Origin: Juglans regia
Taxonomy: Eukaryota > Streptophyta > Magnoliopsida > Fagales > Juglandaceae
Direction: 5' to 3'
NCBI RefSeq assembly: GCF_001411555.2
Contig: NC_049912.1
Location: 1,071,001 to 1,135,000, forward strand
Length of the DNA stretch: 64,000 nucleotides
The notes beneath the pieces are model-generated. The model was not told where the DNA came from and ran no database searches. It worked only from the letters and a program-made list of their open reading frames with translations. Position numbers and translations under genes: made by a program. The number at the start of each line of letters is the position of its first letter. Positions within the stretch are counted from its first letter, which is position 1. Shown here piece after piece: positions 47,968-59,297 of this stretch.

Positions 47968-50890
47968 TGCCCCCTCAAGATGGAGGTGCCATCTGCAACG
48001 CCAATCTTGGATCGTAATAATTGAAAGCGTTGTCTTGAGAGTGATTTGGTAAGAAGATCAGCTAGCTGATCAATGGTATGGATGTGCTGCACACGAATAG
48101 TACCCTTTTTAACAAGATCGCGTACAAAAAGAAGATCAATTTCAATGTGTTTCATCCGTGTGTGCTGGACAGGATTTAAACTGAAGTGGTTGGCGCCAAT
48201 ATTATCACAAAACATTTGAGGTGCTTCTTTGAGGGTGAGGCCAAGTTCCTTGATAAGAGAATGAAGCCAAACTGTTTCTGATGTGGCAGAAGCTAGTGCC
48301 CGAAATTCTGCTTCTGTGGATGATCTTGAAACGGCCCTTTGCTTGCGTGCAGACCATGAGATTGGATTAGGGCCAATGAAGGTGATGAAGGCAGTAGTTG
48401 AAACACGAGTGTCTGTATTTGATGCCCAGTCCGCATCACTGTAGGTCTTGAGCTGAAACTGATCATGCTTTTGGAGGAGGAGACCATGAAACATGGTCTG
48501 TTTTAGATACCTGAGAAGTCTTTTTGCTGCAGCCCAATGATTTGTTGTCGGCTGCTGCATGAACTGGGATAATCGATTGACTGCAAAAGCAATATCTGGG
48601 CGAGTGAGTCCCAAATACTGAAGTGCTCCAATGGTCTTGCGATACTCAGTGCTGTCGACACATTCAGAATTATCTTGAACTGTAAGCTTGGCTGTAGTGG
48701 ACATTGGTGTGAGTGTTTCTTTAGCATTTTCCATGGAGGTTCGTGAGAGGAGATCCCGAATGTACTTTTGCTGAGATAGAAATAGCCCTTGTGGTGTTGG
48801 AATCACTTCTATGCCCAAGAAATAATGCAAGGAGCCCATGTCTTTGACTGAGAATTTAGAGCCAAGCTTTCTTATAATATTGTTCATGAAGCTGACTGTG
48901 TTGCCTGTGACAATTATGTCGTCGACATAGACAAGGCAGTAGCACAAGATATCATGAGACTTATAGATGAATAGAGAGGTGTCAGTGGCTGAGTGAATAA
49001 AACCAAAGCTGAGAAGGGCATCCCGAAGAGCTTGGTACCACTGGCGTGGTGCTTGTTTAAGACCATAGATACTCTTTTGGAGCTTGCACACATGCTGAGG
49101 TTGAGATGGATCTTCAAATCCTGGAGGTTGACGCATGAAGACTGTTTCTTCAAGAGTACCATGCAAGAATGCATTATTGACGTCTAACTGATGAAGGGGC
49201 CAGCCATTCATGACAGCAATAGTTAAAATAAGTCTAATTGTTGCTGGCTTTATCACGGGACTGAAGGTTTGAGAGTAGTCAATACCTGGCCGTTGATGAA
49301 AGCCTTTAGCGACAAGTCGAGCTTTATATCGACTGATTGTGCCATCGGGATTTCGTTTCTTCCGAAACACAAACTTACACCCAATAATATTCTGGCCAGG
49401 GGTGGGAGGAACCAGTTCCCACGTCCCATGTTGAAGAAGAGCTGTCACTTCTTCTGTCATTGCCTTGCGCCAGTGAGGATCTTTAAGGGCTTGACTTACA
49501 CAACTTGGTTCGGGTGGTTCAGGTAAGGGATGCTTGATGGTGTTGTGGAATTGTTTTGGTCGAAAGATATTGTTCATGGAGCGGGTGATGATGGATCGTG
49601 GACATGGTGTTGGGGAGGAGGCTATTGAATTTTCTGGTTGAGGAACAGAGGTGACTAGGGGAGTAGGAGAAGGTACCTGATCAGAGGTGGAAATTGGTGC
49701 TTCTTGAGGTTGCACAAGGGCTGGATCTTCGCTTGGAGTCGCAGAAGCAGAGGGGAGATCTCCTTGAGCCCGTGTGATTGCTGGAGGTTCCTTGGAAGCA
49801 AGCTGCAAAATTGGTCCAGAAAAGGAAGAAATTTCTGGTGTTGATGAGACAGTGGATGGTTGCATGGAAGCCTGTTTGAAGGGGTAAACCGATTCATCAA
49901 AGGTTACGTGTTTGGATGTGTATATGCGCTGACTTTGTAGATGAAGACATAGATATGCACTTTGGCTAGTAGAGTAGCCAACAAAAACACAAGAAACAGA
50001 TTTCTTTTGAAATTTGTTAGTGTTATACGGCTTCATCAAGGGAAAGCATAGACATCCAAAGGACCGTAATTTTTGATACCGAGGTTGCTGCTTAAAGAGA
50101 ACTTGAAGAGGTGATTCATGATGAAGAACAGGTGATGGAAGACGATTTATCAGATATGTAGCTGTTGCAAAAGCATAAGCCCAATATTCTGATGGAAGTG
50201 AGGCATGACTTAGAAGTGTTTGACCTGTCTCCACAATATGGCGATGACGACGCTCAGACACTCCATTTTGTTGGGGTGTATGAGGAGCTGTCGTATAATG
50301 ACTAATGCCATGGATTGTGAAAAAGGGTCGAAGAGCAGTGAACTCACCTCCATTATCGGAATATACCCCTTTAATCTTTGTGTTAAAACGAGTTTCAATC
50401 ATTTTATAGAAATGAGGAAATATGGTTTTAACATCTGATTTTTGATGCAAGGGAAAGAACCACACATATTTAGTAAAGTGATCAACGAAAATAACATAAT
50501 ATTTGTGACCATTCAGACTAGGAGTGGGAGAAGGTCCCCATACATCAGTATAAAGTAAATCAAATGGTGCTGTACTTGTTAGACCGTGTTTATGAAAGGG
50601 TAGCTGATGAGCTTTATTGATAGAACACGAGTGACAAGTATTAGAGCCAGAAGAACATGAGCTGGTGGGAAGAGAGAAAGAACTAATAAGACGATTGACA
50701 ACTTTGGATGATGGATGACCAAGGCGCTGATGCCAACCAGCTACTGAAGTGCGTTCATGGACAAAAGCAACCGGAGTAGCAGCAGGCAATGAGGGCAGAG
50801 GATAGACTCCATGTTCACACGGTCCTTGAAGAAGAATCTCCCCCGTTCTCCGATCCTTCACAAGAAAGTAAGTTGGGTGAAATTCCAACT
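47919..50890 (-). CDS. copia pol: integrase, reverse transcriptase, RNase H
   Basis: An unbroken frame covers the end of the protease-integrase linker to RNase H (an in-frame ATG exists at 51050, but similarity starts only near 50890, at LEFHPTYFLVKD). The integrase zinc site has HQRLGH and CHSC; core motifs are DLLYTDVWGP, YSDNGGEF and PQQNGVSERRHRHIVE. RT has TWELVPPTPGQNIIGCKFVF, LHQLDVNNAFLHGTL and catalytic LVYVDDIIVTGN. RNase H has TYSDADWASN, SRSSTEAEFRALA and DLLTKSLSRQRFQLL. All key residues look present. It makes the enzymes for reverse transcription and integration, but here it is out of frame with gag-protease. Confidence 0.93.
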
Positions 50891-51945
50891 TGAAATTTTC
50901 TGTTTGGAAATGAGAGAGTAAGTGAACCGGAGTGAGTAATGGGCAAACCTGATCCATCTCCAATAATGACTTCATCAGTACCATCATATTCAGAGTGAAA
51001 ATGTAAATTGGAAACCTGAGATGTGATATTGTGAGAAGCCGCGGAATCAATGAGCCAACGTTTGTCAGGACTGGGAGTAGCAGTTGTGCAGTTCACAGTG
51101 GCTTCAGAGATTTGCAATTTTGGGCAGTATTTTGCAATGTGACCTTGCTGATCACAATATTGACACCTTGGAGGGTACTTGTATTGCTTAGACTGTCGAG
51201 GCTTTGATTTGGAGTCAGTCTTGGGTTGTTGAGAATTTGATGAAGACTGATTTTTCCAGGAGCGTGAGTCCCTGCGTTGAGTGGTGTTGGCAGTAAGTAC
51301 CAAGGATTGGGCAGTGGAATCAAGTCGTCGAAGATAGGCCTCATGACCAAGTAGCAGATCATGTAATTCTTCAAAAGAGAGAGAAGACTCTCGGGCTCGA
51401 ATCGGGGCAACAATGTCACGAAAATCAGATCCTAAGCCATGAAGGACATATAGGGTGATGTCATCTTGAGATAATGGAGCATCAATAATAGCAAGCTCAT
51501 CGGCAATGGTTTTTACAGAGTGTAGGTACTCTGTAATGGTGCGAGTTCCACGCTGCATGAGAGTGAGATCTTCTTTGAGTTGCATGACACGAGTCCTGGA
51601 TCGACTAGCATAAAGTTTTGTTAGTTTAGTCCAGGCTTGATATGATGTCTTGGAGGTTGCTATGAGTGGTATCACAGCTGGGGATACTGAAGTGAGAATT
51701 GCACTTAGAATAAGTTTGTCCTGACGAAACCAAAGGTGATGAGCTGCAGTAGCAGCTGCATCAGTGGTCGTTGGTAAGGGTGGAGAGGAGTGAGTGCCGT
51801 CGACATAACCAAAGAGGTTGTAGCCAAGGAGCAGAGACTCGAATTGAGCATGCCATGAAGGGAAGTTGGTTGGTGTGAGACGTGCAGTGATTTGCTGGGT
51901 GGCATTGATGGCTATTGGAACACTATCAGAGGAAGAAGTGGCCAT
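50815..51945 (-). CDS. copia gag and protease N-terminal part
   Basis: A 376-codon frame starts with MATSSSDSVPIAINATQQIT. It contains the UBN2-type capsid region (LTPTNFPSWHAQFESLLLGY onward), a CCHC zinc knuckle (CQYCDQQGHIAKYC, about residues 260-275) and a protease motif WLIDSAASHNIT, with DSA in place of the commoner DSG. Similarity ends at about 50893; the last ~25 residues are out-of-frame sequence. Start is the first ATG downstream of the PBS. Confidence 0.92.
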   Translation of the reverse strand: MATSSSDSVPIAINATQQITARLTPTNFPSWHAQFESLLLGYNLFGYVDGTHSSPPLPTTTDAAATAAHHLWFRQDKLILSAILTSVSPAVIPLIATSKTSYQAWTKLTKLYASRSRTRVMQLKEDLTLMQRGTRTITEYLHSVKTIADELAIIDAPLSQDDITLYVLHGLGSDFRDIVAPIRARESSLSFEELHDLLLGHEAYLRRLDSTAQSLVLTANTTQRRDSRSWKNQSSSNSQQPKTDSKSKPRQSKQYKYPPRCQYCDQQGHIAKYCPKLQISEATVNCTTATPSPDKRWLIDSAASHNITSQVSNLHFHSEYDGTDEVIIGDGSGLPITHSGSLTLSFPNRKFQVGISPNLLSCEGSENGGDSSSRTV

Positions 51946-51995
51946 AGCGAAAGCAGGAAGAACAGGATGTACTCGTTAGAGTTTTGAGGTGTTAA

Positions 51996-52005
51996 TCTGA
52001 TACCA
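51996..52005 (-). other. Primer-binding site (tRNA-Met initiator)
   Basis: TGGTATCAGA on the minus strand, directly adjacent to the 5' LTR. Confidence 0.9.
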
Positions 52006-52236
52006 TATAGAGACTTTGACAGAAATAAGAAAAAGGATTCACACACAATTTCTTATTAGAAGAAGGAGGTATAAATACAAAGTTGAAAAACTAAAATTAC
52101 TCCTAAACTTAAGCTAACGTATATGAGAATACTAGCTGTACAGGTTTCCTAAATTAGCTGATCAAGGACAATAAGTGCCAGATACAGTTACGAATTCTGA
52201 TGCTGATTTTCTGCATGAATACTAGCTGTCCTTATA
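52006..52236 (-). repeat. 5' LTR (231 bp)
   Basis: Near-identical to 47737-47967; followed by the right CCATT duplication at 52237-52241. Confidence 0.95.
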
Positions 52237-52241
52237 CCATT

Positions 52242-52841
52242 TTCACTCTGCTCAAAACACCTTGTGATTTTGTCCTCCTCGCATACGATGGCAAGCCAGT
52301 AACACGAACTCTCTCTTCTATTCTCTCTCTTTTATTTTCTCTCTTGTTGAGAAAGAAAGTTAACAAAAAAGTTGACAATTCAATTAAGAATAATGTTACA
52401 TGAAATTATGAAGTGTATAAGTATCGTATAATTATTTTAAAAAAGAATCAAATTTACTATTTAAAAATTAATTTTTTTTATGTAGATCTTGTATTTTTTT
52501 TAAGTGATTATATAATATTTATAAACTCTACAATACAAATATCATTTATCTTTGATCAAATATTAGGACATAAGATAAATATTGTGGCTGCAATATGTAA
52601 ATAATTAATTATAAAAATAAAATTAGAAAAAAGAAAAAAAAAAAGAGTTTAAGCTCATTTATTTATGTCAAATCTTATCGAAAGTGTGTAACGAAGAAAT
52701 GATAAAACTGACAGCAAATTCTAAAGTGAAGGCGAGCGGTGTGAAGAGGCTAAAGAAATTAAAAAAAAAAAAAAGGGTAGTGGACCAGTAGCACAGCATA
52801 GTAAGACTATAATTTTCCTTATAAAAAAATTGGCTCTTACA

Positions 52842-52872
<31 letters not shown>

Positions 52873-53040
52873 GGTTTATATATTTAGGATTTTTATAAAA
52901 AATATAAAAATTCTATGTATAGTTACTTTAGCTTATTCTTTGTGCACTCCACTAATCTGATTGCTTATGTCACTTTTTTTAATATAAAATAATTACTTTG
53001 GTCAATAACATCAGTGGAATGCACAAGGAACAAGGAGTAT
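52242..53040. other. Gene-free AT-rich region
   Basis: No gene. Contains a (TA)n run at about 52850-52872. The stretch around 52920-53045 holds TTGTGCACTCCACTAATCTG-like sequence resembling a piece of the copia flank at about 8150-8240 in inverted orientation. Confidence 0.45.
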
Positions 53041-53049
53041 GTAAAAGTG

Positions 53050-53302
53050 GATGTATGTAGTAGAACTTTTTTGTAAATAGTAATGAAATAGTTTGAGTTA
53101 AAATATTTTATTAAATTTTGGAAAAAGAGAAATTAAAAGTTAAATAATATATTATAAGATATTTGAAATTTGAAAAATTTATATTTTGTTTGGAAGTTTA
53201 GGAAAGTTGTAATTGAAAGTTGAAAATTGTTTGTGTTGTTTGAATGTTCAAATGAGATAAGATGAGATGTAATGAGTTTAGATCACATCCAAACAAGACA
53301 TT
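53050..53302. mobile_element. MITE (family B/A-like)
   Basis: Contains AATAGTAATGAAATAGTTTGAGTTAAAATATTTTATT-like sequence (family B) and ends GATAAGATGAGATG...CATCCAAACAAGACA followed by TTA. Left end unclear. Confidence 0.5.
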
Positions 53303-53326
53303 AATTGCCCTTTTCCACTTCACCAT

Positions 53327-53910
53327 TAGGGGTGTAACTAATCTGATTTGATCTAATTTTGGAACCAAATCGACATACACTGATTTTGAAAATTTAATAA
53401 TCTATATGGACAGATTTATCACCGAAATCGAAACTTTTAGTTTTTTCAATTCGGTATGGTTTACCGTTTACACGTGTGGCACTATATAAGTTTAATATTA
53501 TAATTTTTTCAATATTAAACTTAATTGTTAGAATTTAGTATTTATTATTAACAATTATTAATTAATTTATATTCAATTATACTAATATAGTATAAGTAGT
53601 GTCTAACTTATCGGTGAGATTAATAAACCTGAATAAGAAGATTAAAATAGTATAATTAGTATCTAACTTATATTAAATATTATATTAATTTTACTTTATA
53701 AGATTAACATACTCGAATAATAAGATTCGAATTTAATGTTATATTAATTAGCAATTTATCGTATATTATAATATAAAAAATTATATTTATATTGCTGGTC
53801 AGTAGTTTAAACCGATTTTCAAAATATGAAAACTGGTATAGGGCAGGTTTGATTTTTAAGAATGGTACCGCACCGGTTCAACTAATTTTCGATTTTTGTT
53901 TACACCCTTG
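53327..53910. mobile_element. hAT-like non-autonomous element, 584 bp
   Basis: Starts TAGGGGTGTAAC and ends TTTACACCCTTG. Flanking octamers TTCACCAT (53319-53326) and TTCACCGT (53911-53918) match at seven of eight positions, the 8-bp duplication size of hAT elements. AT-rich interior, no transposase. Confidence 0.7.
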
Positions 53911-54029
53911 TTCACCGTCAACCCCATATCCATTGGGAACTGAAAATTGACCAAGGTATTGCTTCCCCACAAGCACGCGGCCCATATGAGATTTTCACCT
54001 CTCACTCACATAAGCTATCGGCCGACATT

Positions 54030-54442
54030 TGTTATGATCCCACATTGGTTAGGAGTCAAATCGTATGTGTGCATATAAGCTTGGGGGCACCTCTACTTAG
54101 CAAGTCGGTTTTCTTGGAAGTGAATCCTTGGGCCATATATGGACACACAACAAATTGTATCAGAGCCGGTTGTGGGCTCCCATGCTGCCTCGTCTAACGG
54201 GCAGGGTTTGTGGAGTGGCCGGCTATGGATCCAGTTGGACGGGCCATGTTGCCCCAGCCTGGTGAAAGCCTCCAATAGTGCTCGACCAACGTGGACGTTA
54301 ATCTTGAAGGCTGGGGATATGTTATGGTCCCACATTAGTTAGGAGTCAAATGGTATGTGTGCATATAAGCTTGGGGGCACCTCCACCTAGAAAGCCAATT
54401 TTCTAGGATGTGAATCCTTGAGCCATATATGGACGCATAACA
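54030..54442 (+). mobile_element. TRIM element (terminal-repeat retrotransposon in miniature), 413 bp
   Basis: Two 123-bp direct repeats (54030-54152 and 54320-54442) begin TGTTATG and end in AACA. Right after the first lies TTGTATCAGAGCC (54155-54167), matching the initiator-tRNA-Met PBS with one change. Right before the second is a purine-rich GAAGGCTGGGGATA (54306-54319). The 167-bp interior is non-coding. By eye the repeats differ at about 14 of 123 positions, so the insertion is old. Orientation is given by PBS and PPT. No clear target duplication remains. Confidence 0.85.
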
Positions 54443-54444
54443 AA

Positions 54445-54902
54445 TTATCAGTTTAGATATGAGAGTAGTGAAAATGGATGACAAATCTGGAAATTGTAAT
54501 GGATAATTGTAATATTGTATTGGAATTGATAGTGAAAATAATCTTCTTCGAGGGAGAGCTCCTCCAAACAATCTGATAATACAGGAAAATTCTAGATGAA
54601 AAACCATAACCATCTCTTTATAGGGATATAGAGAAAACAGTAAAATGGCTTGACAACCCTTACTATGGCCTACGGCCCATATTGTAAATGAAGTAAAAAA
54701 TACTATAGCAATCAAAGAGGCCCCATTGGTGACCCAAGAACATAAGCCTAGCGGGACCCCCCATTTCCAAGCCCATTTGGCCCGACTCCAACACTTAGCT
54801 TCTAGGCCTTCTATTTCCTTCATACGCATCAAACCTGCAGAAGCCTCCAAGTCTCCACCTTGTCTTTCCTCTCCTTTGTCGATGGGTAGTAGACATGTAA
54901 CA
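54445..54902 (-). repeat. 3' LTR of the chromovirus
   Basis: Aligns with 59610-60065; its minus-sense start is TGTTACATGTC. Its distal end abuts the TRIM element, leaving only two bases between them. Confidence 0.82.
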
Positions 54903-54914
54903 GAGTTCCCTTCT

Positions 54915-57900
54915 TCAGAACACCTTACCCACGAGGTGAGGGAAGGCTTCACACAACTTGTGGTACAATTCCCATGAGGCCTCTTCCGCCGGTTGCCCCT
55001 GCCAGCAAACCAATAACTCCACCATAGGTTGGTTTTTAACCTTTTTCATCCTCATTGTCAAAATTTCTTTCGGTTCTGGCTTGAAAACCCCCATTGAATC
55101 TACTGGTGGCAGCGTTGGTAAGGGACTAACATTTCGCCCTAATTTCTTTTTCAACAGTGACATGTGAAACACATTGTGAATCTGGGCTGTTGGTGGGAGG
55201 CGGATTTTATAGGCTATTTCCCTGATTTTCTATTCTACTTGGAAGGGCCCGTAGTATCTAGGTGAAAGTTTGAGACTTTGCCTCTGGTGGACTATGATTT
55301 GCCGATATGGCTGGAGTCTCAAATAGACCTAGTCACCAACTTGGTATTGCTGCTCCTTTCTCTTCAAGTTTGTATTTTTTTTCATCCTCTGTTGAGCACT
55401 AACCATGTTCTGTTTTAGCAAGTACCACAACTTGTCACGCTCCTACAAGGTAAGCCCCATTTCTTCTACCTTGGTTGTTCCTAGGCTGTAGCCCATTAGT
55501 ATAGGGGGTTTATAGCCGTGGAGGGCCTCAAATGGTGTTACTTTGGATGTGGCATGTTGATTAGAGTTATAACACCATTCTGCTAGAGCAATCCAGTTAG
55601 ACCAGACCTTAGGATTATCACTGACATAACTCCTAAAATAATTTTCAACCCATTTATTTACAGCTTATGTCTAACCATCCGTTTGAGGGTGGTAGGCAGT
55701 GCTAAAGGCTAGCTAGACCTCTTGTAGAGTAAATAATTCCTTCCTAAGCTTGTTAGTGAATGTGAGATCCTATTCTGATATAATTGAATTAGGCAAGTCG
55801 TTGAGCTTGAAAATGTGCTTTACAAACTATTGGGCTATTACTTTGGTTAAATAGGGGTGTGAGATGGGTACAAATTGGACATATTTAGTGAATCTATCCA
55901 CTACTACCCATAAAGCATTGAACCCCCTGATGTGGATAATCCTTCTACGAAATCTATAGTTATCTTAAACCATGGTCCTGTGGATATAAGTAGTGGTTGT
56001 AGTAGCCCACTAGGAAGTGTATTATCAACTTTGACTATTTGGCACACTTCACAGTCTCTCAAAAATGCCCTCAAATCATTTTTCTGTCTCGGCCAACAAA
56101 AACCCCTTTCTAGTATGTGGCTAGTCTTGTCAAAAGCCAAGTCCCCCCCCCCCCCACCCCAATGGGGCTGCTATGACCCAATTGCAGTAGTTTGGTGATC
56201 ACAGTAGGACTAGCAGGGACATACATTTTGTTTTTGTACAGTTAAATGCCATTTTTTACTAAATAGTGTTGAGGTAGGCTCCCATCAACATGTTTCTGCA
56301 ATAGGCCTTGGACCACCCCATCCCTGTCATAGAGAGACTTGATTTCAATCACCTAATCCCAGTTAGGGATAGAAATCATAGTTAGAGTAGTTTCAACAGC
56401 AATGTTCTGTCGTGACAGGGCAACTGCAACTAAGTTCTCCTTCCTCTTCTTATATACCACAATAAAATCATAGCCCATAAGTTTAGATACCCATTTTTGC
56501 TGTATAGGAGTTCCCACCCTTTGGTCTAGTAGGAACTTAAGGCTTTGGTGATCTGTTTTGACCACAAAGTATTAGCCTAACAAATAAGGCCGCCACTTTT
56601 GCACTGTGGAAACCAGTACAACAATTCTTTCTTATAAGTTGACATACTTAGTGCCCTCCCTTTTAGTGCTTGCCTTCAAAATGCAGGGAACTTGCATTCC
56701 TGCATTAAAACAGTCCTAATAGCCTCCCTGAAGGCATCACATTCTATAGTGAAGGTCAATTGGAAATTGGGTAGAGTTAAAACAGAGGGTTGTGTCATGA
56801 CAAGTTTTAGCCTCTCAAAGGCAGCTTGCGCCCCTTTATCCCACTTGAAACCTTCCTTCTTTAATAGGCCAGTCAACTTGGTAGCAACAGCCTCATAACC
56901 CTTCACAAACCTTCTATAGTACCTGGTGAGGCCTAAAAACCCTCTCAAAACCTTGATGATTTTCGACACAGGCCATTCCAACATGGCCGTCAACTTTTCC
57001 TGGTTAACTCTAATTCCTTGGCCAGATATTAAATGGCCCAAATAAACAATTTCTTCACAGCCAAAGCAACAATTACTCATCTTGGCAAAAATATGATTTT
57101 GCCTCATGATGTCAAAAGTCACCCTTAGGTGTGTCAAATGGGTCTCGGCATCCCCGCTATAAATCAAAATGTCGTTAAAAAAAAAAAAAGATGAAACGTC
57201 TAAGATGAGGTTTAAAAATTTGGTTCATAAGGCTTCGTAATGTCAAGGGTGCATTAGTCAAGCCAAATGATATAACTAGGAACTCGTAGTGCCCATCATG
57301 TGTCCGGAAAGCCGTCGTGGGTACACCTGCCCTTACTCGAATCTTGTGGTAACCCAACCTTATGTCAAGTTTAGAAAAAATTTTGGCCCCATGAAGCTCA
57401 TCCATCAACTCCTCTACAACGGGTATAGGATATTTATCCATGATAGTGACGTTGTTCAGTGCCTGTAATCCACACATAACCTCCTTGTTCCATCCTCTTT
57501 TCTCACCAATAAGACGGGTGAAGAATAGGGACTTTGACTAGGGCGAATGACCCGCGAGTCTAGTAACTCCTTCAATATTTTCTCAATTTCATCCTTCTGA
57601 AAATAGAGATATCTGTAAGGACGTACAAAGATGGGTTTAGTGCTAGGTTGTAAGTTCATTGAGTGATCATGGATTCGGTTAGGGGGAAGGCCATTTGAGG
57701 AAGAGAAAAATGTCTGGGTACTGGATAAGTAGCTGTTGTATGGGCTCGGGTATGGTTGGTGTTTGGTCTGTAGGGACTTTTTCAATTAACTACAATACAA
57801 TCTCCTTGTTCTCACTGTGATTAGAGCTATTTACATACCCTTCCTCGATCCATGAGTTAACTCAGCCCCTTCAACTTAACAGCCACATTGTTTAAGGAAA

Positions 57901-58687
57901 ATTGCATTGTCAACTCCCTGAAATTCCATAGGATGGAGCCTAGCCTTTGAAGCCATTGCACCCCTAAGACCATATCACAACCTGTCAAAACCAGTAGGTA
58001 CAGAAGGTATAGATCCATGTTAAAATTCTGTCCCTGAATGGTGACTTTGACCCCTCCCACTTCTCCTTCACTTTCCACTCGGTCCCCATTAGCCACTTTA
58101 ACTTTCACCCTTTCTTCCATTGTTACTGGTAGTTGTACCATAGCGAGTAACGCTGAGTCCAGAAAATTATGTGTGCTTTCCGAATCAATTAAGATTGTGA
58201 CCCCAACACTGCCAATTCTTCCCTTGACACACATTGTTTTAGGGTTGAGTGACCCTGTTATGGTGTGTATGGATATTTCAGGGCACTTTCCAGCCTTGTC
58301 CAGTCCTAAACTCTCTTTTTGGTCAGTCCCTACATCTAACCCTTCTTCATTAACCTCTAGATTATCAACTACTTCCTCAATTAAGTATAATTTTGGGCTT
58401 TGGCTGCGATGCCCCAGTCTCCACTTGGAGTCACAGTGGTAACATAAGCCTTTCTCCCTTCTATCTCTTATTTGATTCTCATTGATTTTCTGCACAGGTA
58501 CTACAACCCTTCTAGCATTTTTTGTGTCATGGTTTTGAGAGTTTGGGGTTATTTTTAGTGAGGCTAGTTCATGATAATGAGGGGTGGGGTTTCGAGTTGT
58601 GAGTTTCTTGTGGAGGAACACATGTTCTTCTTGTATTTTGGAAAGGCTATAAGCTGAGGTGAGGTTGTTTGGGTTGAACATATGCAC
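54915..58687 (-). pseudogene. Chromovirus pol remnant (PR, RT, RH, INT, chromodomain)
   Basis: Minus-strand blocks in order: protease-like region with VTILIDSESTHNFLDSALL (about 58190); RT with [35 protein letters not shown] and ILIYSGDAETHL (57620-57120); RNase H with TIECDAFREAIRTVLMQE (about 56740) and VKTDHQSLKFLLDQRV (56560); integrase H2C2 with CEVCQIVK (56060) and KITIDFVEGLSTSGG (55960); chromodomain VELLVCWQGQPAEEASWELY (55060). At the RT catalytic box an A-run on the plus strand (57178-57190) breaks the frame and the usual FDDIL reads as FNDIL, removing one catalytic aspartate. A C-run near 56142-56155 marks another break. Confidence 0.9.
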
Positions 58688-58849
58688 AAGTAACCGTATT
58701 TCATCTCTTAGGCCACTTAGGAAATAACTTAATTAGTGCTGCTCCGATAGGCCTCTAAGTCTATTGGAAAGGGCTTTAAAGTAAGCCTTGTATTCTTCCA
58801 CTATTCCCCCTTGTCTTAGCCTAGTCAACTGTTCAATGGAGTCATCATA

Positions 58850-59116
58850 GCTAGTAGGCCCAAACCTAATCAACAATGCCCTCACAAATCATTCCCAATA
58901 AAAAATTAGACCAGATTCTTCTAAATCTTGAAACCATACTAGGGTCATGCCCTCCATTTGGAAAGAAACAAGTCTCAAATGTTGTTGTGGTAAAGTATTG
59001 TGGACAGTAAAAAAATGACTCAACTTATACAACCAACCATAGGGGTGTTCACCATGAAAGGTGGGGAAATTGAGTCTCACAGCTCTGGGAAGTATCATCC
59101 CCGTGTGGGGAATCAT
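58850..59116 (-). pseudogene. Chromovirus gag fragment
   Basis: Contains RAVRLNFPTFHGEHPYGWLY, then LVSFQMEGMTLVWFQDLEES: the retrotransposon gag pattern (LNFPxFxGxxPxxWL...ASxxMxGxAxxWxQ). Downstream gag sequence continues with stops to about 58690. Confidence 0.82.
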
Positions 59117-59297
59117 CTGCCACTCGGGTCTTGTTAGTCAGCCCTTTCATGACTGTTGGACCCACCTGACCTCTATTTGTTGTTTTTGTATAGATCTACT
59201 GCAATAGAGGAAAACTACTGCATCATGCCTTCCATTTGTTTCCTCATTGCTTGTAACTCCACTCCAATTGAAGAAAACTGGAACTCAAATTGCTTAG

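Larger units (their letters stand above)
47737..52236 (-). mobile_element. Recent Ty1/copia retrotransposon, 4500 bp, TATA...TATA termini
   Basis: Two 231-bp LTRs (47737-47967 and 52006-52236) differ, by eye, at one base (C versus G in GATACAcTTACG/GATACAgTTACG). CCATT is duplicated on both sides. A PBS matching the 3' end of initiator tRNA-Met (TGGTATCAGA, minus strand, 52005-51996) abuts the 5' LTR, and a purine tract (TTGAGGGGGCA, 47978-47968) abuts the 3' LTR. LTRs start TATAAGGAC and end CTCTATA on the minus strand instead of TG...CA. Coding order is gag, protease, integrase, RT, RNase H, i.e. copia. A small deletion/frameshift lies at the protease-integrase junction (about 50885-50900). 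Confidence 0.96.

Noticed and set aside
54093..54342. Open frames on both strands inside the TRIM element
   Set aside because: They overlap the LTRs and PBS of a non-coding element and show no domain.
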